The notes under the pieces: model-generated | What the model was told of the DNA's origin: nothing | Database searches by the model: none | Seen by the model: only the letters and a program-made list of their open reading frames with translations | Made by a program: the position numbers and the translations under genes | Part shown: piece by piece, positions 40,313 to 48,366 of the stretch | Numbering within the stretch: the first letter of the stretch is position 1 | Layout of the letters: every line of letters begins with the position of its first letter | NCBI RefSeq assembly: GCF_900143685.1 | Contig: NZ_LT671675.1 | Coordinates: 1,481,985 to 1,545,984, forward strand | Reading direction: 5' to 3' | From: Parolsenella massiliensis | Lineage (GTDB): Bacteria; Actinomycetota; Coriobacteriia; Coriobacteriales; Atopobiaceae | Length of the DNA stretch: 64,000 nucleotides

Positions 40313-41609
40313 GGGGGTGCGGACCAAAAGTTGGACCACTGGGTGGTCCGGACTGGAGGTCCAGATGCACGACAGGGAGACCGTCGAGCTGTTCCTGCTC
40401 GGCCGGGAGGAGGGGATGTCCGTCCGGGCCGCGGCGGACCTCGCGGGCGTGACGAGGGGCACCGCGGGAGACTGGGCGAGCGGCAGGCTGCCGCGCAGCT
40501 ACACGGGCGCGCCGGCACCGCGTAGAATCCGTGGCGAGGACACCCGACGGAGGGAGCGCCCCATGGCCGAGCCCAGGTCGATCTACGAGCCGCCCAGGAG
40601 CGGGCCGCTGGCCGGCCTCACCCCCGACCAGATAGAGAACCTGCTGCTCAGGGCGGTGTTGGCCGACCTAAAAGCGGTCGGGTGGGACCCGGCTTCGATC
40701 TCGAACAGGAGCAAGTGCGAGCTCGGCGAGAGATTGAGGAGGGCGACCGCCCTGCCCCTCCGCTCGATCACCGGTTTCTTGAGGATATCGAAGAGCTCCT
40801 ATGAGTACCACCGCGCCAGGCTCGGCCGGGACCGCGACGCCGACATACGCGGCGCGGTGAGGGACGTCTTCGGGGAGGGCCGCGGCGCCTGGGGCTACCG
40901 GACGGTCTGGGCCCACCTGCGTCGCCGCGGCGTCCTCTGCAGCGAGAAGCGGGTGCGGAGGGTGATGCGCGAGGAGGGCCTGCGCCCCGTCTACGCGCGC
41001 CGGCGCCGCAGGGGCTACAGCTCCTACGCCGGCGAGGTCTCCAAGGCCCCTCCCAACCTCGTGGGGAGGAACTTCCGGGCCCCGGCGCCCAACCGCCTGT
41101 GGCTGACCGACATCACCGAGTTCCGGCTGCCGTCCGGGGCGAAGGTCTACCTCAGCGCCGTCGTGGGCTGCTTCGACGGCATGCCCGTCGGCTGGTCGGC
41201 CGGCCGGCACCCGGACAAGGCGCTCGCCAACTCCAGCCTCCTCGCGGCGCTCGAGACGAGGCCGGAGGGCGCCCCCACGCTCGTCCACTCCGACCGCGGC
41301 GGCCACTACCGCTGGGAGGAGTGGATAGGCATCTGCGACGCCGCCGGCCTGGTCAGGAGCATGTCGGCCAAGGGCTGCAGCCCCGACAACGCCGCCTGCG
41401 AGGGCTTCTTCGGCAGGCTCAAGAACGAGTTCTTCCACTGGCGTGACTGGAGGGGCGTCTCGGCGGAGGAGTTCATGGCCAGGCTCGAGGGGTACCTCGT
41501 GTACTACCGGGACCGAAGGATCAAGAGGTCGCTCGGGTGGCTCAGCCCGATGGAGTACCGGCACAAGCTTGGATACGCCTAGGCGGTCCAAGAAATTGTC
41601 CGCACCCCC
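40313..41609 (+). mobile_element. IS3-family insertion sequence
   Basis: A 1297-bp element. Terminal inverted repeats begin GGGGGTGCGGAC at both ends (40313 and, inverted, 41609), with TTGGACC as an inner block; 20 of 25 bases match. TTT flanks both sides (40310-40312, 41610-41612), a possible 3-bp target duplication as usual for IS3. It carries one transposase gene and appears intact. No second copy is in the window. Confidence 0.85.
40365..41582 (+). CDS. IS3-family transposase, single unshifted reading frame
   Basis: A 405-residue transposase. The N-terminus holds a helix-turn-helix (EGMSVRAAADLAGVTRGTAG), equivalent to OrfA. An HTH_21-type segment (YRTVWAHLRRRGVLCSEKRV) and the rve integrase core follow. 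The DDE residues are WLTDITEF, HSDRGGHY and CEGFFGRLKNEFF, with exactly 35 residues between the second Asp and the Glu. Most IS3 members make OrfAB by -1 frameshifting; here both parts are in one frame. An internal ATG at 40563 with GGAGGGAG upstream could give an OrfB-like product alone. GGAGG precedes the chosen ATG. Confidence 0.9.
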   Translation: MHDRETVELFLLGREEGMSVRAAADLAGVTRGTAGDWASGRLPRSYTGAPAPRRIRGEDTRRRERPMAEPRSIYEPPRSGPLAGLTPDQIENLLLRAVLADLKAVGWDPASISNRSKCELGERLRRATALPLRSITGFLRISKSSYEYHRARLGRDRDADIRGAVRDVFGEGRGAWGYRTVWAHLRRRGVLCSEKRVRRVMREEGLRPVYARRRRRGYSSYAGEVSKAPPNLVGRNFRAPAPNRLWLTDITEFRLPSGAKVYLSAVVGCFDGMPVGWSAGRHPDKALANSSLLAALETRPEGAPTLVHSDRGGHYRWEEWIGICDAAGLVRSMSAKGCSPDNAACEGFFGRLKNEFFHWRDWRGVSAEEFMARLEGYLVYYRDRRIKRSLGWLSPMEYRHKLGYA

Positions 41610-41624
41610 TTTGGACCCGATACC

Positions 41625-41639
41625 TGTCTGAATTGCAGC
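41625..41639. repeat. Right arm of the palindrome flanking the IS3 element
   Basis: TGTCTGAATTGCAGC is the inverted partner of 40283-40297 and lies 15 bases outside the right end of the IS. Confidence 0.7.
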
Positions 41640-41661
41640 GCTCGCGAGCGACGTCTATTTC

Positions 41662-42138
41662 CTAGGCGAGCAGCGCCAGGGCCTCCGACGGCGTGAGGGC
41701 CGGCACCACCGAGTGGCGGCGGAAGTCCTCGTCGTTCGTGACGATGTAGTCTGCCTTGGCACGCTTGGCAGCGGCCATGATCAGGCAATCCTCGAAGTCC
41801 GGATGGACCCTCTGCAGCTTCTCCGCCATCCAGACGTCCGAGACGTCGAGCGCCACGGGCGTTGCGCTCGCAACCATGCCCGACACGCATCCCGAGGCAA
41901 TGGAGCGCGCCGTCTCGACATCGCCCTGGCTCAGATGGCCCAGGGCCTGTCGGGCCTTCCTCTTGAGGCCATTTGCCACGAGGTAGTAGACGTCCTTTGC
42001 GCTGCTCACCGAAAAGAGCAGGTCCACGGACCCCCTCTTTGCGAGGTCGAGAACCGCCCGCGAAGACGGGGAGGTGGCCCGTCCTCCATCGAAGTTGTCG
42101 ATCCACACGTTCGTGTCTACGAGGATCCTCGCGCTCAT
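41662..42138 (-). CDS. PIN-domain toxin (VapC-like ribonuclease)
   Basis: A 158-residue PIN nuclease. The N-terminal acidic residue lies in ILVDTNVWIDNF (Asp8), and the C-terminal acidic cluster in DFEDCLIMAAAKRAKADYIV, then TNDEDF. Such toxins cleave tRNA or rRNA as Mg2+-dependent ribonucleases and are blocked by a cognate antitoxin. The start overlaps the antitoxin stop (ATGA), a classic coupled pair. The partner is of the DinJ/RelB type rather than a VapB type. It lies just outside the IS3 element, the only accessory genes of this gap. Confidence 0.85.
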   Translation of the reverse strand: MSARILVDTNVWIDNFDGGRATSPSSRAVLDLAKRGSVDLLFSVSSAKDVYYLVANGLKRKARQALGHLSQGDVETARSIASGCVSGMVASATPVALDVSDVWMAEKLQRVHPDFEDCLIMAAAKRAKADYIVTNDEDFRRHSVVPALTPSEALALLA

Positions 42139-42545
42139 CGGTCACCACCGTCTTCGGGGTAGTAGCGCTCCATCAGGTAGTCCGCATAGATGTCCTTGCA
42201 GCTCTTATCCTCATCGAACAGGGGCTCCCCTTGGGGAAGGCCGAGATGCTCGCGAAATCCATCGACTGCGGCGCGCGCATGGTCGAGCGCCGAGATGCCG
42301 GAGTCGCGCTCGCCGGCACGGTGCGGGTACAGAAGCTCCCTAACCTTGCTTGGGTTGTCAGCATCATCTGCGACGAGCTGATAGAAGGCACGAATCGCCT
42401 CCGAGGGAGTGAGGCCGGCCTGGGCCAGCGCATAGTCTCCCTCGCGCTTGAGCTCCGCGTCGATCCGAACGTTCATCTGAACGCTTCTGCCGCTGCGGGC
42501 ACGCTCGGCGGCCCTTGGTTTCTCAGCTGCTGCAACCGCTGCCAT
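42135..42545 (-). CDS. RelB/DinJ-type ribbon-helix-helix antitoxin
   Basis: A 136-residue antitoxin. The core QMNVRIDAELKREGDYALAQ then AGLTPSEAIRAFYQ is the ribbon-helix-helix DNA-binding domain of DinJ/RelB proteins. The C-terminal half, ending SCKDIYADYLMERYYPEDGG, should wrap the toxin. It probably neutralises the PIN toxin encoded next and represses its own promoter through the palindrome at 42566-42579. The ATG at 42545 has GGGGAGG upstream; starting at the internal MNVRID would drop 23 residues of unusual basic leader. Confidence 0.82.
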   Translation of the reverse strand: MAAVAAAEKPRAAERARSGRSVQMNVRIDAELKREGDYALAQAGLTPSEAIRAFYQLVADDADNPSKVRELLYPHRAGERDSGISALDHARAAVDGFREHLGLPQGEPLFDEDKSCKDIYADYLMERYYPEDGGDR

Positions 42546-42565
42546 TCCAGCCTCCCCTAGACGTG

Positions 42566-42579
42566 GCTATACGTATAGC
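42566..42579. promoter_or_regulatory. Operator palindrome of the toxin-antitoxin operon
   Basis: GCTATACGTATAGC is a perfect 14-bp palindrome 20 bp before the antitoxin ATG. On the minus strand a TAGAAT -10-like box lies directly upstream. Autoregulation by ribbon-helix-helix antitoxins commonly uses such sites; binding is inferred. Confidence 0.6.
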
Positions 42580-42596
42580 ATTCTAGCATGCGGAGC

Positions 42597-42626
42597 AAAA
42601 AGGGCGCACCCGGATGGATGCGCCCC
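42597..42626 (-). terminator. Intrinsic terminator of the murT-gatD operon
   Basis: On the minus strand GGGGCGCATCCATCCGGGTG then CGCCC forms a stem-loop followed by TTTTT. It lies 16 bp after the gatD stop, next to the antitoxin promoter. Confidence 0.85.
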
Positions 42627-42642
42627 GCAGACGAACGGTCCC

Positions 42643-43386
42643 CTACTCCTTCTCCTCGCCGGAGACGAGGCGCTGGTACATGGCATCGTTTGCCGCAAGC
42701 TCGAAGGCGTCGTCGAGCGGCTCGAGCGTGCCGTCGCCGTACTTGCGCTCCAGCGCGCGCCCGATGAGATAGTCGGCCACGCCGGGATTCTTGGGCAGGA
42801 GCGGCCCGTGGATGTAGGTGCCCACGACGTTCTTGTACAGGCACCCCTCGTATCCCGTCTCGCCGTCGTTGCCGTGCCCGTGCACGACGCGCCCGAGCGG
42901 CTCCACGCCCTCGCCCAGGTGCGTGCGGCCGCCGTGGTTCTCGTAGCCCACGATGGGCTGCTCGCAGATGCGGCTCTCGATGGCGATGTTGCCGATGAGA
43001 CGCGGGCTGCCGCGGTCCGTGTACAGGTCGACGAGCGACAGGCCCTCGACCTCCTCGTCACCCATGAGGTAGGAGTGGCCAAGCAGCTGGTAGCCGCCGC
43101 AGACGGCGCCCAGCGCGCCCCCGTCCTCCACATAGGCCGCGAGCTCGGCCCTCTCGGCGAGCAGGTGCTCGCACACGATGCGCTGCTCGCGGTCTGACCC
43201 GCCGCCGATGAAGACGATGTCCACATCGGCGAAGCTCGGACGGTCGTCGATGTGGACCTCCTGGACCTCGCAGCCGATGCCGCGCCACTCAAGGCGCTTC
43301 CTCAGCACGAGGATGTTGCCGCCGTCGCCATAGAGGTTCAGCAGCTCCGGATAGAGATGCGCGATGCGCAGGGTCCTCTCGCTCAC
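42643..43386 (-). CDS. gatD: Lipid II isoglutaminyl synthase, glutaminase subunit
   Basis: With MurT it amidates the D-Glu of lipid II to D-isoglutamine; GatD supplies ammonia from glutamine. The 247-residue class I glutamine amidotransferase has the nucleophile Cys96 in GAVCGGYQLLG and the catalytic His193 in GTYIHGPLLPKNP. The GTG start at 43386 overlaps the murT stop as GTGA; a frame extending to 43428 lies inside murT and is rejected. Coupled translation fits a 1:1 complex. A terminator follows. Confidence 0.93.
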   Translation of the reverse strand: MSERTLRIAHLYPELLNLYGDGGNILVLRKRLEWRGIGCEVQEVHIDDRPSFADVDIVFIGGGSDREQRIVCEHLLAERAELAAYVEDGGALGAVCGGYQLLGHSYLMGDEEVEGLSLVDLYTDRGSPRLIGNIAIESRICEQPIVGYENHGGRTHLGEGVEPLGRVVHGHGNDGETGYEGCLYKNVVGTYIHGPLLPKNPGVADYLIGRALERKYGDGTLEPLDDAFELAANDAMYQRLVSGEEKE

Positions 43387-44759
43387 AGGCGCTCCCCCAT
43401 CTTCTCGAGCTCGGCCTTTGCCGGCCACAGCGCCGAGTAGTTCGTCAGCACGTACAGCGGCTCGTCGAGCGGCAGGCCAGCCACGGCGTCGAGCGCCTCG
43501 CGCACCGTGTGCGCCACGGGCGCGTTGATGCCCGCGTACTTCATGCGGACGCGCACGTCCTCGGCGCGGTGCCCGCCCGCAACGACCGCGAGGTCGCCCT
43601 CCTGGACGACACCGCCCTTCTTGGGTGCGCCCACGGCGAGTCGCTCGAAGTCCACGTCCCAGATCCAGGAGATGTCCTTGCCGTCGTTGTAGTTGTCGTT
43701 GATGACGAAGAACGCCGCCTTCTTGCGATCGTCCGCGAGCATGAGCGAGATGTTCTGGTTGAAGCCTGTGGGGTTCTTGGCGAGGTTGAGCACAACCTCT
43801 CGGCCGTCGACGCGGAAGCGCTGCAGGCGGCCGTTCTCGGGATGGTAGTCATCGACCGTGCGCTGGAAGTCCTGGGCGTCAACGCCTGCGAGGTGAGCGC
43901 CCACGAACGCCGCCATGAGGTTGTAGACCATGTACACGCCGCCAAAGCTCGCGCTGATGCGCACGGGCTCGGGAAGGCCAGCGCCGCTCACGGTGAAGCT
44001 CACGCCCGTGCGACCCACCTCGACGCCCGTTGCCTGCCAGTCGAGCGAGGGGCGGCAGAAGTCGCCCTTGGGGCAGCGGAAGGCGCCCAGCTGGGCGTAG
44101 GCGCGGTAGTCGTACTCGAGCTCGGCGCCGCACACCTGGCAGAAGCGCGCCTCGGGCACGCGGTCTGCGGGCAGGTGCAGGTCCTCGCCGATGCCAAACG
44201 TCAGCACGCGCGTGCCAGCCTTGCGCGCGCGGTGCGCCACGCCCATGACGAGCGGGTCGTCTCCGCAGGCCACGAGCGTGGTCTTAGGGCTCGCGGCCAG
44301 GGCGCTCGCAATGACGTCCTGCACGCGGTCTATCTCGCCGGCGCGGTCGAGCTGGTCTCGGAAGAGGTTGAGAAGCACGAGGTAGCGAGGGCGCAGCTCG
44401 GGCAGGATGTTGATGGTCGACAGCTCGTCGGCCTCGATGACGGCCCAGTCTGCGGAGGCGCCGGGAAGCAGCGCTGCCGCAACGCCAGGCGCCATGTTCG
44501 CGCCCGCGCGGTTGCACAGCACGCGCGCACCGCTTGCCTCGACGGCACTCGCGAGCACGTTGTTCGTCGTGGTCTTGCCGTTCGTGCCGCACACGACGAT
44601 GGCCCCTTGGCCCAGCTTGGGCGCCATGTCCGCGATGGCATGGGGATCGATGGCGAGGGCCACGCGTCCCGGCAGCTGCGAGGCGGAGCGGCCCGCGAGA
44701 TGCAGGGCGCCGGCCGTGAGCCTGCCGGCGCCTCGGGCGATTGAGCTTCTCAGACCCAC
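43383..44759 (-). CDS. murT: Lipid II isoglutaminyl synthase, MurT subunit
   Basis: The Mur-ligase-like ATPase of the MurT/GatD complex acting at the inner face of the membrane. The 458 residues include a P-loop VVCGTNGKTTTNN (near residue 58), the Mur central domain with a zinc ribbon of Cys residues (CQVCGAELEY, then CPKGDFC) typical of MurT, and a C-terminal DUF1727 domain (YALTNYSALWPA-like end). The peptide substrate is lipid II. The gene begins the murT-gatD pair and lies 3 bp after the asp23 gene end on the same strand. Confidence 0.93.
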   Translation of the reverse strand: MGLRSSIARGAGRLTAGALHLAGRSASQLPGRVALAIDPHAIADMAPKLGQGAIVVCGTNGKTTTNNVLASAVEASGARVLCNRAGANMAPGVAAALLPGASADWAVIEADELSTINILPELRPRYLVLLNLFRDQLDRAGEIDRVQDVIASALAASPKTTLVACGDDPLVMGVAHRARKAGTRVLTFGIGEDLHLPADRVPEARFCQVCGAELEYDYRAYAQLGAFRCPKGDFCRPSLDWQATGVEVGRTGVSFTVSGAGLPEPVRISASFGGVYMVYNLMAAFVGAHLAGVDAQDFQRTVDDYHPENGRLQRFRVDGREVVLNLAKNPTGFNQNISLMLADDRKKAAFFVINDNYNDGKDISWIWDVDFERLAVGAPKKGGVVQEGDLAVVAGGHRAEDVRVRMKYAGINAPVAHTVREALDAVAGLPLDEPLYVLTNYSALWPAKAELEKMGERL

Positions 44760-44762
44760 GAG

Positions 44763-45290
44763 CTACTCCTCCGGCTCGGCTTCGTCTTCCTCGTGCACGC
44801 CCTGCATGCGCTCGTACTCCTCGGGCGTGAGGACGTCCTCGATGCGCAGGTTGACGCCACCCACCTCGAGGCCCGTCATGCCGGCGACCTGCTTCACGAC
44901 GACCTTCTTGACGTCCTCGAACACCTGCGGGGCATAGGCGCCGTACTCGATGAGCACGGAGATGTTCACGCGCACCGAGCTGTCGGGCATGACCTCGACC
45001 GAGACGCCCTTCGTGGGGTCCGACGCGCCAAACGTCTCCTGAACGCGGTTGATGAAGCCGCCCTTCATGCCCAGGACGCCGGGGACGTCACGCACGGAGA
45101 TGGCGACGATCTTCTCGATGACGCCGTTGGAGAACGTGAGCGAGTCCTCGCTGTCGAGGTCCTCGTCGGCGTCCGAGTACATGAGGTCGCCGGAGTCGTT
45201 CGTCGCGAGAACGCCCGTGGAGTCCTCGGGGGCCTCGGTGGTGGCCGCCTGCTCGACGGCCTCGTCCTGCGTAGTTGCCTTCGTGCTCAT
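44763..45290 (-). CDS. Asp23/Gls24 family envelope stress protein
   Basis: A 175-residue alkaline-shock protein. An acidic leader (residues 1-55) precedes the Asp23 domain (FSNGVIEKIVAISVRDVPGV, then VSVEVMPDSSVRVNISVLIE), which in Staphylococcus is held at the membrane by AmaP. Here amaP and the DUF2273 gene lie directly upstream on the same strand, the known gene set. GGAGCC precedes the ATG at 45290. murT follows after 3 bp, which ties cell-wall stress and peptidoglycan amidation genes into one transcript. Confidence 0.9.
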   Translation of the reverse strand: MSTKATTQDEAVEQAATTEAPEDSTGVLATNDSGDLMYSDADEDLDSEDSLTFSNGVIEKIVAISVRDVPGVLGMKGGFINRVQETFGASDPTKGVSVEVMPDSSVRVNISVLIEYGAYAPQVFEDVKKVVVKQVAGMTGLEVGGVNLRIEDVLTPEEYERMQGVHEEDEAEPEE

Positions 45291-45350
45291 GCTGGCTCCA
45301 ATCCTCAAGGGGTGGTCCCTCCTAGCAGTGCATTTGCGCCCACCGCGTGG

Positions 45351-45728
45351 CTAGCGGCGCTTCATGAGCTCGCGAACGAGGTTCACGAGCTTGGGGTCGC
45401 CGTCAGCGTACTGGCCGCACGCCACGCCAACGGTGACGAGAACCGCGATGACGGCGGTCTTGAACAGGCCGATGGAAAACAGCAGCAGCGCCACGACGAG
45501 GCCACACACGCCACCGATGACCGCATGGCGGCTGTGCGGGAACGTCTTGGCAAACCATGCCGAGAAGCGCGCCCACGCCCCCGGCTGCGGGGTCGGCGTC
45601 TGGGGCTGCTCCTGGGAGGCCTCCTTGTCCGCGGGCTCGGCACCCTGCTGGCTCTGGGGACGCGACGCCTGCGCGGCCTGTGCCGCGGGCGCCTGCTCTA
45701 TGCGCGCCTGGACCTTCTCGCTTGCCAT
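45351..45728 (-). CDS. DUF2273 small membrane protein
   Basis: A 125-residue protein with a Gln/Pro/Ala-rich cytoplasmic leader and two closely spaced hydrophobic helices (HAVIGGVCGLVVALLLFSIG and LFKTAVIAVLVTVGVACGQY), as in DUF2273 proteins that accompany AmaP and Asp23. Its role is not established; it likely sits in the same membrane complex. The start at 45728 lies 5 bp after the amaP stop. Confidence 0.8.
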   Translation of the reverse strand: MASEKVQARIEQAPAAQAAQASRPQSQQGAEPADKEASQEQPQTPTPQPGAWARFSAWFAKTFPHSRHAVIGGVCGLVVALLLFSIGLFKTAVIAVLVTVGVACGQYADGDPKLVNLVRELMKRR

Positions 45729-45733
45729 GGGCC

Positions 45734-46372
45734 TCACGCCTCCCTCTCGACGTTCATCGGGATCGTGATGTCTCCCGTGTCATCCGCTCCGCTTCCCTGG
45801 GCGGGGGCGTTCTCCTCGTCGCTCTCCTCGTCTTCCTCGAGCGTCACGAGCGAGGAGGCGTGCTGGGGCTCGAGGAACTCGACGTTCACGGCGCCGAGGT
45901 GCTCGCCCACCATGGCCGAGAGGCCCGCAACGAGCCCCTCGTGCAGCGTGGGCGCCTCGTCCGTGACGTCGATGGACTCGAACGGCGTCACCTTGACGTC
46001 GACGCGCACCACGCCCGAGCGCGAGGCGGAGACGTCGACGCTGCGGGCCTCGCCCACGCCAAGGGCCTCGACGATGTGGCCGGCCTGGGAGGCGACAGCG
46101 CTCTTCGTGACCGTGATGGCGCCGCCGTCCACGTCCATGACTGAGATGGCGTCGCGGCGCTTGCGCGAGAGAAGCGAGCGCAGCAGCTCGAAGACGAGCC
46201 ATGCGGCCGTCATGCCGAGGCAGACCTCGACGGCCGTGACGTACCAGTCGTAACCCTCGAGCATCGCGATCTCATCGGGGAACAGGCCGAACCACGGCAG
46301 CGCGAGCGCCGCGAGGCAGGCGATGCCCGCCAGCGAGAACACGAACAGGATGAAGCGTCTGAAGCCGCCCAT
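45734..46372 (-). CDS. amaP: Alkaline shock response membrane anchor protein AmaP
   Basis: A 212-residue membrane anchor. Two N-terminal helices (about residues 7-30 and 45-65) precede a cytoplasmic Asp23-like domain (VASQAGHIVEALGVGEARSV) and an acidic tail. It recruits Asp23-type proteins to the membrane. It is the first gene of the set amaP, DUF2273, asp23, murT, gatD. A terminator of the yebC gene lies 20 bp upstream. Confidence 0.85.
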   Translation of the reverse strand: MGGFRRFILFVFSLAGIACLAALALPWFGLFPDEIAMLEGYDWYVTAVEVCLGMTAAWLVFELLRSLLSRKRRDAISVMDVDGGAITVTKSAVASQAGHIVEALGVGEARSVDVSASRSGVVRVDVKVTPFESIDVTDEAPTLHEGLVAGLSAMVGEHLGAVNVEFLEPQHASSLVTLEEDEESDEENAPAQGSGADDTGDITIPMNVEREA

Positions 46373-46391
46373 GAGACCTCTCCCCTCGGAT

Positions 46392-46423
46392 AAAAAAGCG
46401 CCCCGGCCTGACGACCAGGGCGC
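46392..46423 (-). terminator. Intrinsic terminator after yebC
   Basis: On the minus strand GCGCCCTGG, TCGTCAGG and CCGGGGCGC form a stem-loop followed by TTTTTT. It lies 66 bp after the yebC stop and 20 bp before the amaP start. Confidence 0.85.
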
Positions 46424-46488
46424 GTTAGCACTAGGATACCCCGAATGCCGGACACGAACTCAAGCGACCGAAACGGCGACGGCGAGTC

Positions 46489-47289
46489 TTACTCGTCCTC
46501 CTCCAGGGCGGCGACGACCTCGTCGGTCATCTCCATGGTGTGGTAGACGTTCTGCACGTCCTCGAGCTCCTCGAGGCGGTCGACGAGACGCTGGACCTTC
46601 TTGGCGTCAGCGGCGGAGACCTGCGTCGGGGTGGTGGGGACCATGGTGAGCTCGGAGCCCTTGACCTCGATGCCCTGGGCCTCGAGACCCTTCTGGACCT
46701 CCTGCATCTTGTCGTAGGCCGTCCAGACGACCCACTCCTCGCCGGCGTCCTCGTAGTCGTCTCCGCCAGCCTCGGCGACGGCCATCATGAACTCGTCCTC
46801 GTCGACGGCGTTCTCCTTGTCGGCGACCTTCTTGTCGTCGGACTTGATGATCTTGTCGACGGCGATGGAGCCCTTGCGCTCGAACTGGAAGGCCACGGAG
46901 CCCGTGGTGCCCAGGGAGCCGCCGGAGTGCGTGAAGGCGGAGCGGACGTCAGCCGCGGTGCGGTTCTTGTTGTCGGTCAGGCAGTCGACGTAGACGGCGA
47001 CGCCAGCGGGGCCGTAGCCCTCGTAGGTGACCTCGGAGTAGACGGCGGCATCGGCACCGGCGCCAAAGGCCTTGTCGATGGCGGCCTTGATGCGGTCCTT
47101 TGGCATGGAGGACATGCGGGCCTTGGCCACGGCCGCGGCGAGCGAGGCGTTGTTCTCGGGAAGCGGGTCGCCGCCGAGCTTGGCAGCAACGGTGATGTTA
47201 CGAGAGAGCTTCGAGAACAGGGCAGAGCGCTTGGCGTCCTGCGCGCCCTTACGATGCTTGGTGGTTGCCCACTTGGAGTGTCCGGACAT
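46489..47289 (-). CDS. yebC: YebC/PmpR-type DNA-binding regulator
   Basis: A 266-residue member of the YebC family, in several bacteria a transcription regulator and in others a translation factor. The start MSGHSKWATTKHRKGAQDAK is the family signature, and KARMSSMPKDRIKAAIDKAF, TYEGYGPAGVAVYVD and NRTAADVRSAFTHSGGSLG are all conserved. It is slightly longer than usual because of an acidic insert (KVADKENAVDEDEF). The ATG at 47289 is fixed by the family start. In many genomes it sits by the ruv genes; not here. Confidence 0.93.
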   Translation of the reverse strand: MSGHSKWATTKHRKGAQDAKRSALFSKLSRNITVAAKLGGDPLPENNASLAAAVAKARMSSMPKDRIKAAIDKAFGAGADAAVYSEVTYEGYGPAGVAVYVDCLTDNKNRTAADVRSAFTHSGGSLGTTGSVAFQFERKGSIAVDKIIKSDDKKVADKENAVDEDEFMMAVAEAGGDDYEDAGEEWVVWTAYDKMQEVQKGLEAQGIEVKGSELTMVPTTPTQVSAADAKKVQRLVDRLEELEDVQNVYHTMEMTDEVVAALEEDE

Positions 47290-47430
47290 GCACGTCTCCT
47301 TACTTGCCGCAGCGCGCCCGTCCCTGTGGCCGACGCGCAATACTTCTAGCCTGCGCGAGCATACGCCAAAGCGGCACATGCGCGCAACTTGCTAATAGTA
47401 GCCCTTTTCTCGTGGTGGACGGCTGCAAGT

Positions 47431-47457
47431 GCCCAAAAGTGTCAAAGACTTTTGGGC
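47431..47457. terminator. Hairpin between lgt and yebC
   Basis: GCCCAAAAGT and ACTTTTGGGC are perfect 10-bp arms around GTCAAAG. It lies 22 bp after the lgt stop on the minus strand. No distinct U-tract follows the stem, but the A/T-rich half of the stem may serve. Confidence 0.6.
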
Positions 47458-47478
47458 CCGGCCGGAGCGTCTTGTGCC

Positions 47479-48291
47479 CTACTCCACGTGCCCCACCTGC
47501 GGGCGCTGGGTGCGCCTCGCGTACGCGAGCACCACGATGCCCGCGACGATCAGCGGCAGGCTCAGCAGCTGGCCCATCGTGATGGGGCCAAACAGGTAGC
47601 CGAGCTGCGCGTCCGGCACGCGCACGAACTCGATGAGGAAGCGAAACACGCCGTAGAGCACCAGAAACGTCCCCATGAACGTGCCCTGCGGGCGCGCCGG
47701 CCGCCTGCGGCTCATCCACAGCAGCACGGCGAAGATGGCGAGGCCCTCGAGCACGGCCTCGTACAGCTGGCTGGGGTGGCGGGCGACGTTTCCGCCCGTC
47801 TCGAACACGACGCCCCAGGGAAGGTCCGTGGGCTTGCCCCACAGCTCGCCGTTCACGAAGTTCGCGCACCTGCCAAAGAACAGGCCGAGAGGGGCGCCGA
47901 TCACGCCCAGGTCGCAGAAGCTCGCGATGGAGATGCCGCAGACGCGGCACATGGTGGCGCCGCCCACAAGGGCCCCCACGAGGCCGCCGTGGAAGCTCAT
48001 GCCGCCCTCGCCGAGCGCGAAGACCTTGATGGGGTTGGCCAGGTAGTAACCGTCACCGTAGAACACGACGTAGAAGAGGCGCGCCCCGATGATGATGCCC
48101 CAGGCGATGCCCACGACGACGTTCGTGACGTCCTCGGCGGAAAGGTCGAGGCCCCAGCGCCTGGCGACGCGATACACCACCACGCCCGCGAGGACAAATC
48201 CCACGAGGTAGGCAAGGGCGTACCAGTGGACCTGGAGCGGGCCCAGGGTGAAGGCGATGGGATTGAGGCTGTGATAGAGCTCGTTGAGCAT
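47479..48291 (-). CDS. lgt: Prolipoprotein diacylglyceryl transferase
   Basis: It moves diacylglycerol from phosphatidylglycerol to the lipobox Cys of prolipoproteins, such as the binding protein at 14113. The 270-residue protein has seven hydrophobic helices and the Lgt signature GRCANFVNGELWG, with HWYALAYLVGF near the N-terminus and GGMSFHGGLVGALV, which holds the essential His and neighbouring residues. The ATG at 48291 is preceded by AAGGGCAC; a longer frame to 48333 reads MPTPTTARG and lacks support. It is downstream of dcd. Confidence 0.95.
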   Translation of the reverse strand: MLNELYHSLNPIAFTLGPLQVHWYALAYLVGFVLAGVVVYRVARRWGLDLSAEDVTNVVVGIAWGIIIGARLFYVVFYGDGYYLANPIKVFALGEGGMSFHGGLVGALVGGATMCRVCGISIASFCDLGVIGAPLGLFFGRCANFVNGELWGKPTDLPWGVVFETGGNVARHPSQLYEAVLEGLAIFAVLLWMSRRRPARPQGTFMGTFLVLYGVFRFLIEFVRVPDAQLGYLFGPITMGQLLSLPLIVAGIVVLAYARRTQRPQVGHVE

Positions 48292-48366
48292 CGGGGTGCC
48301 CTTCTGGCCGCGGGCGGTCGTGGGTGTCGGCATATGACGGGGCCCGTCGCGCAGGACGGGCCCGGG

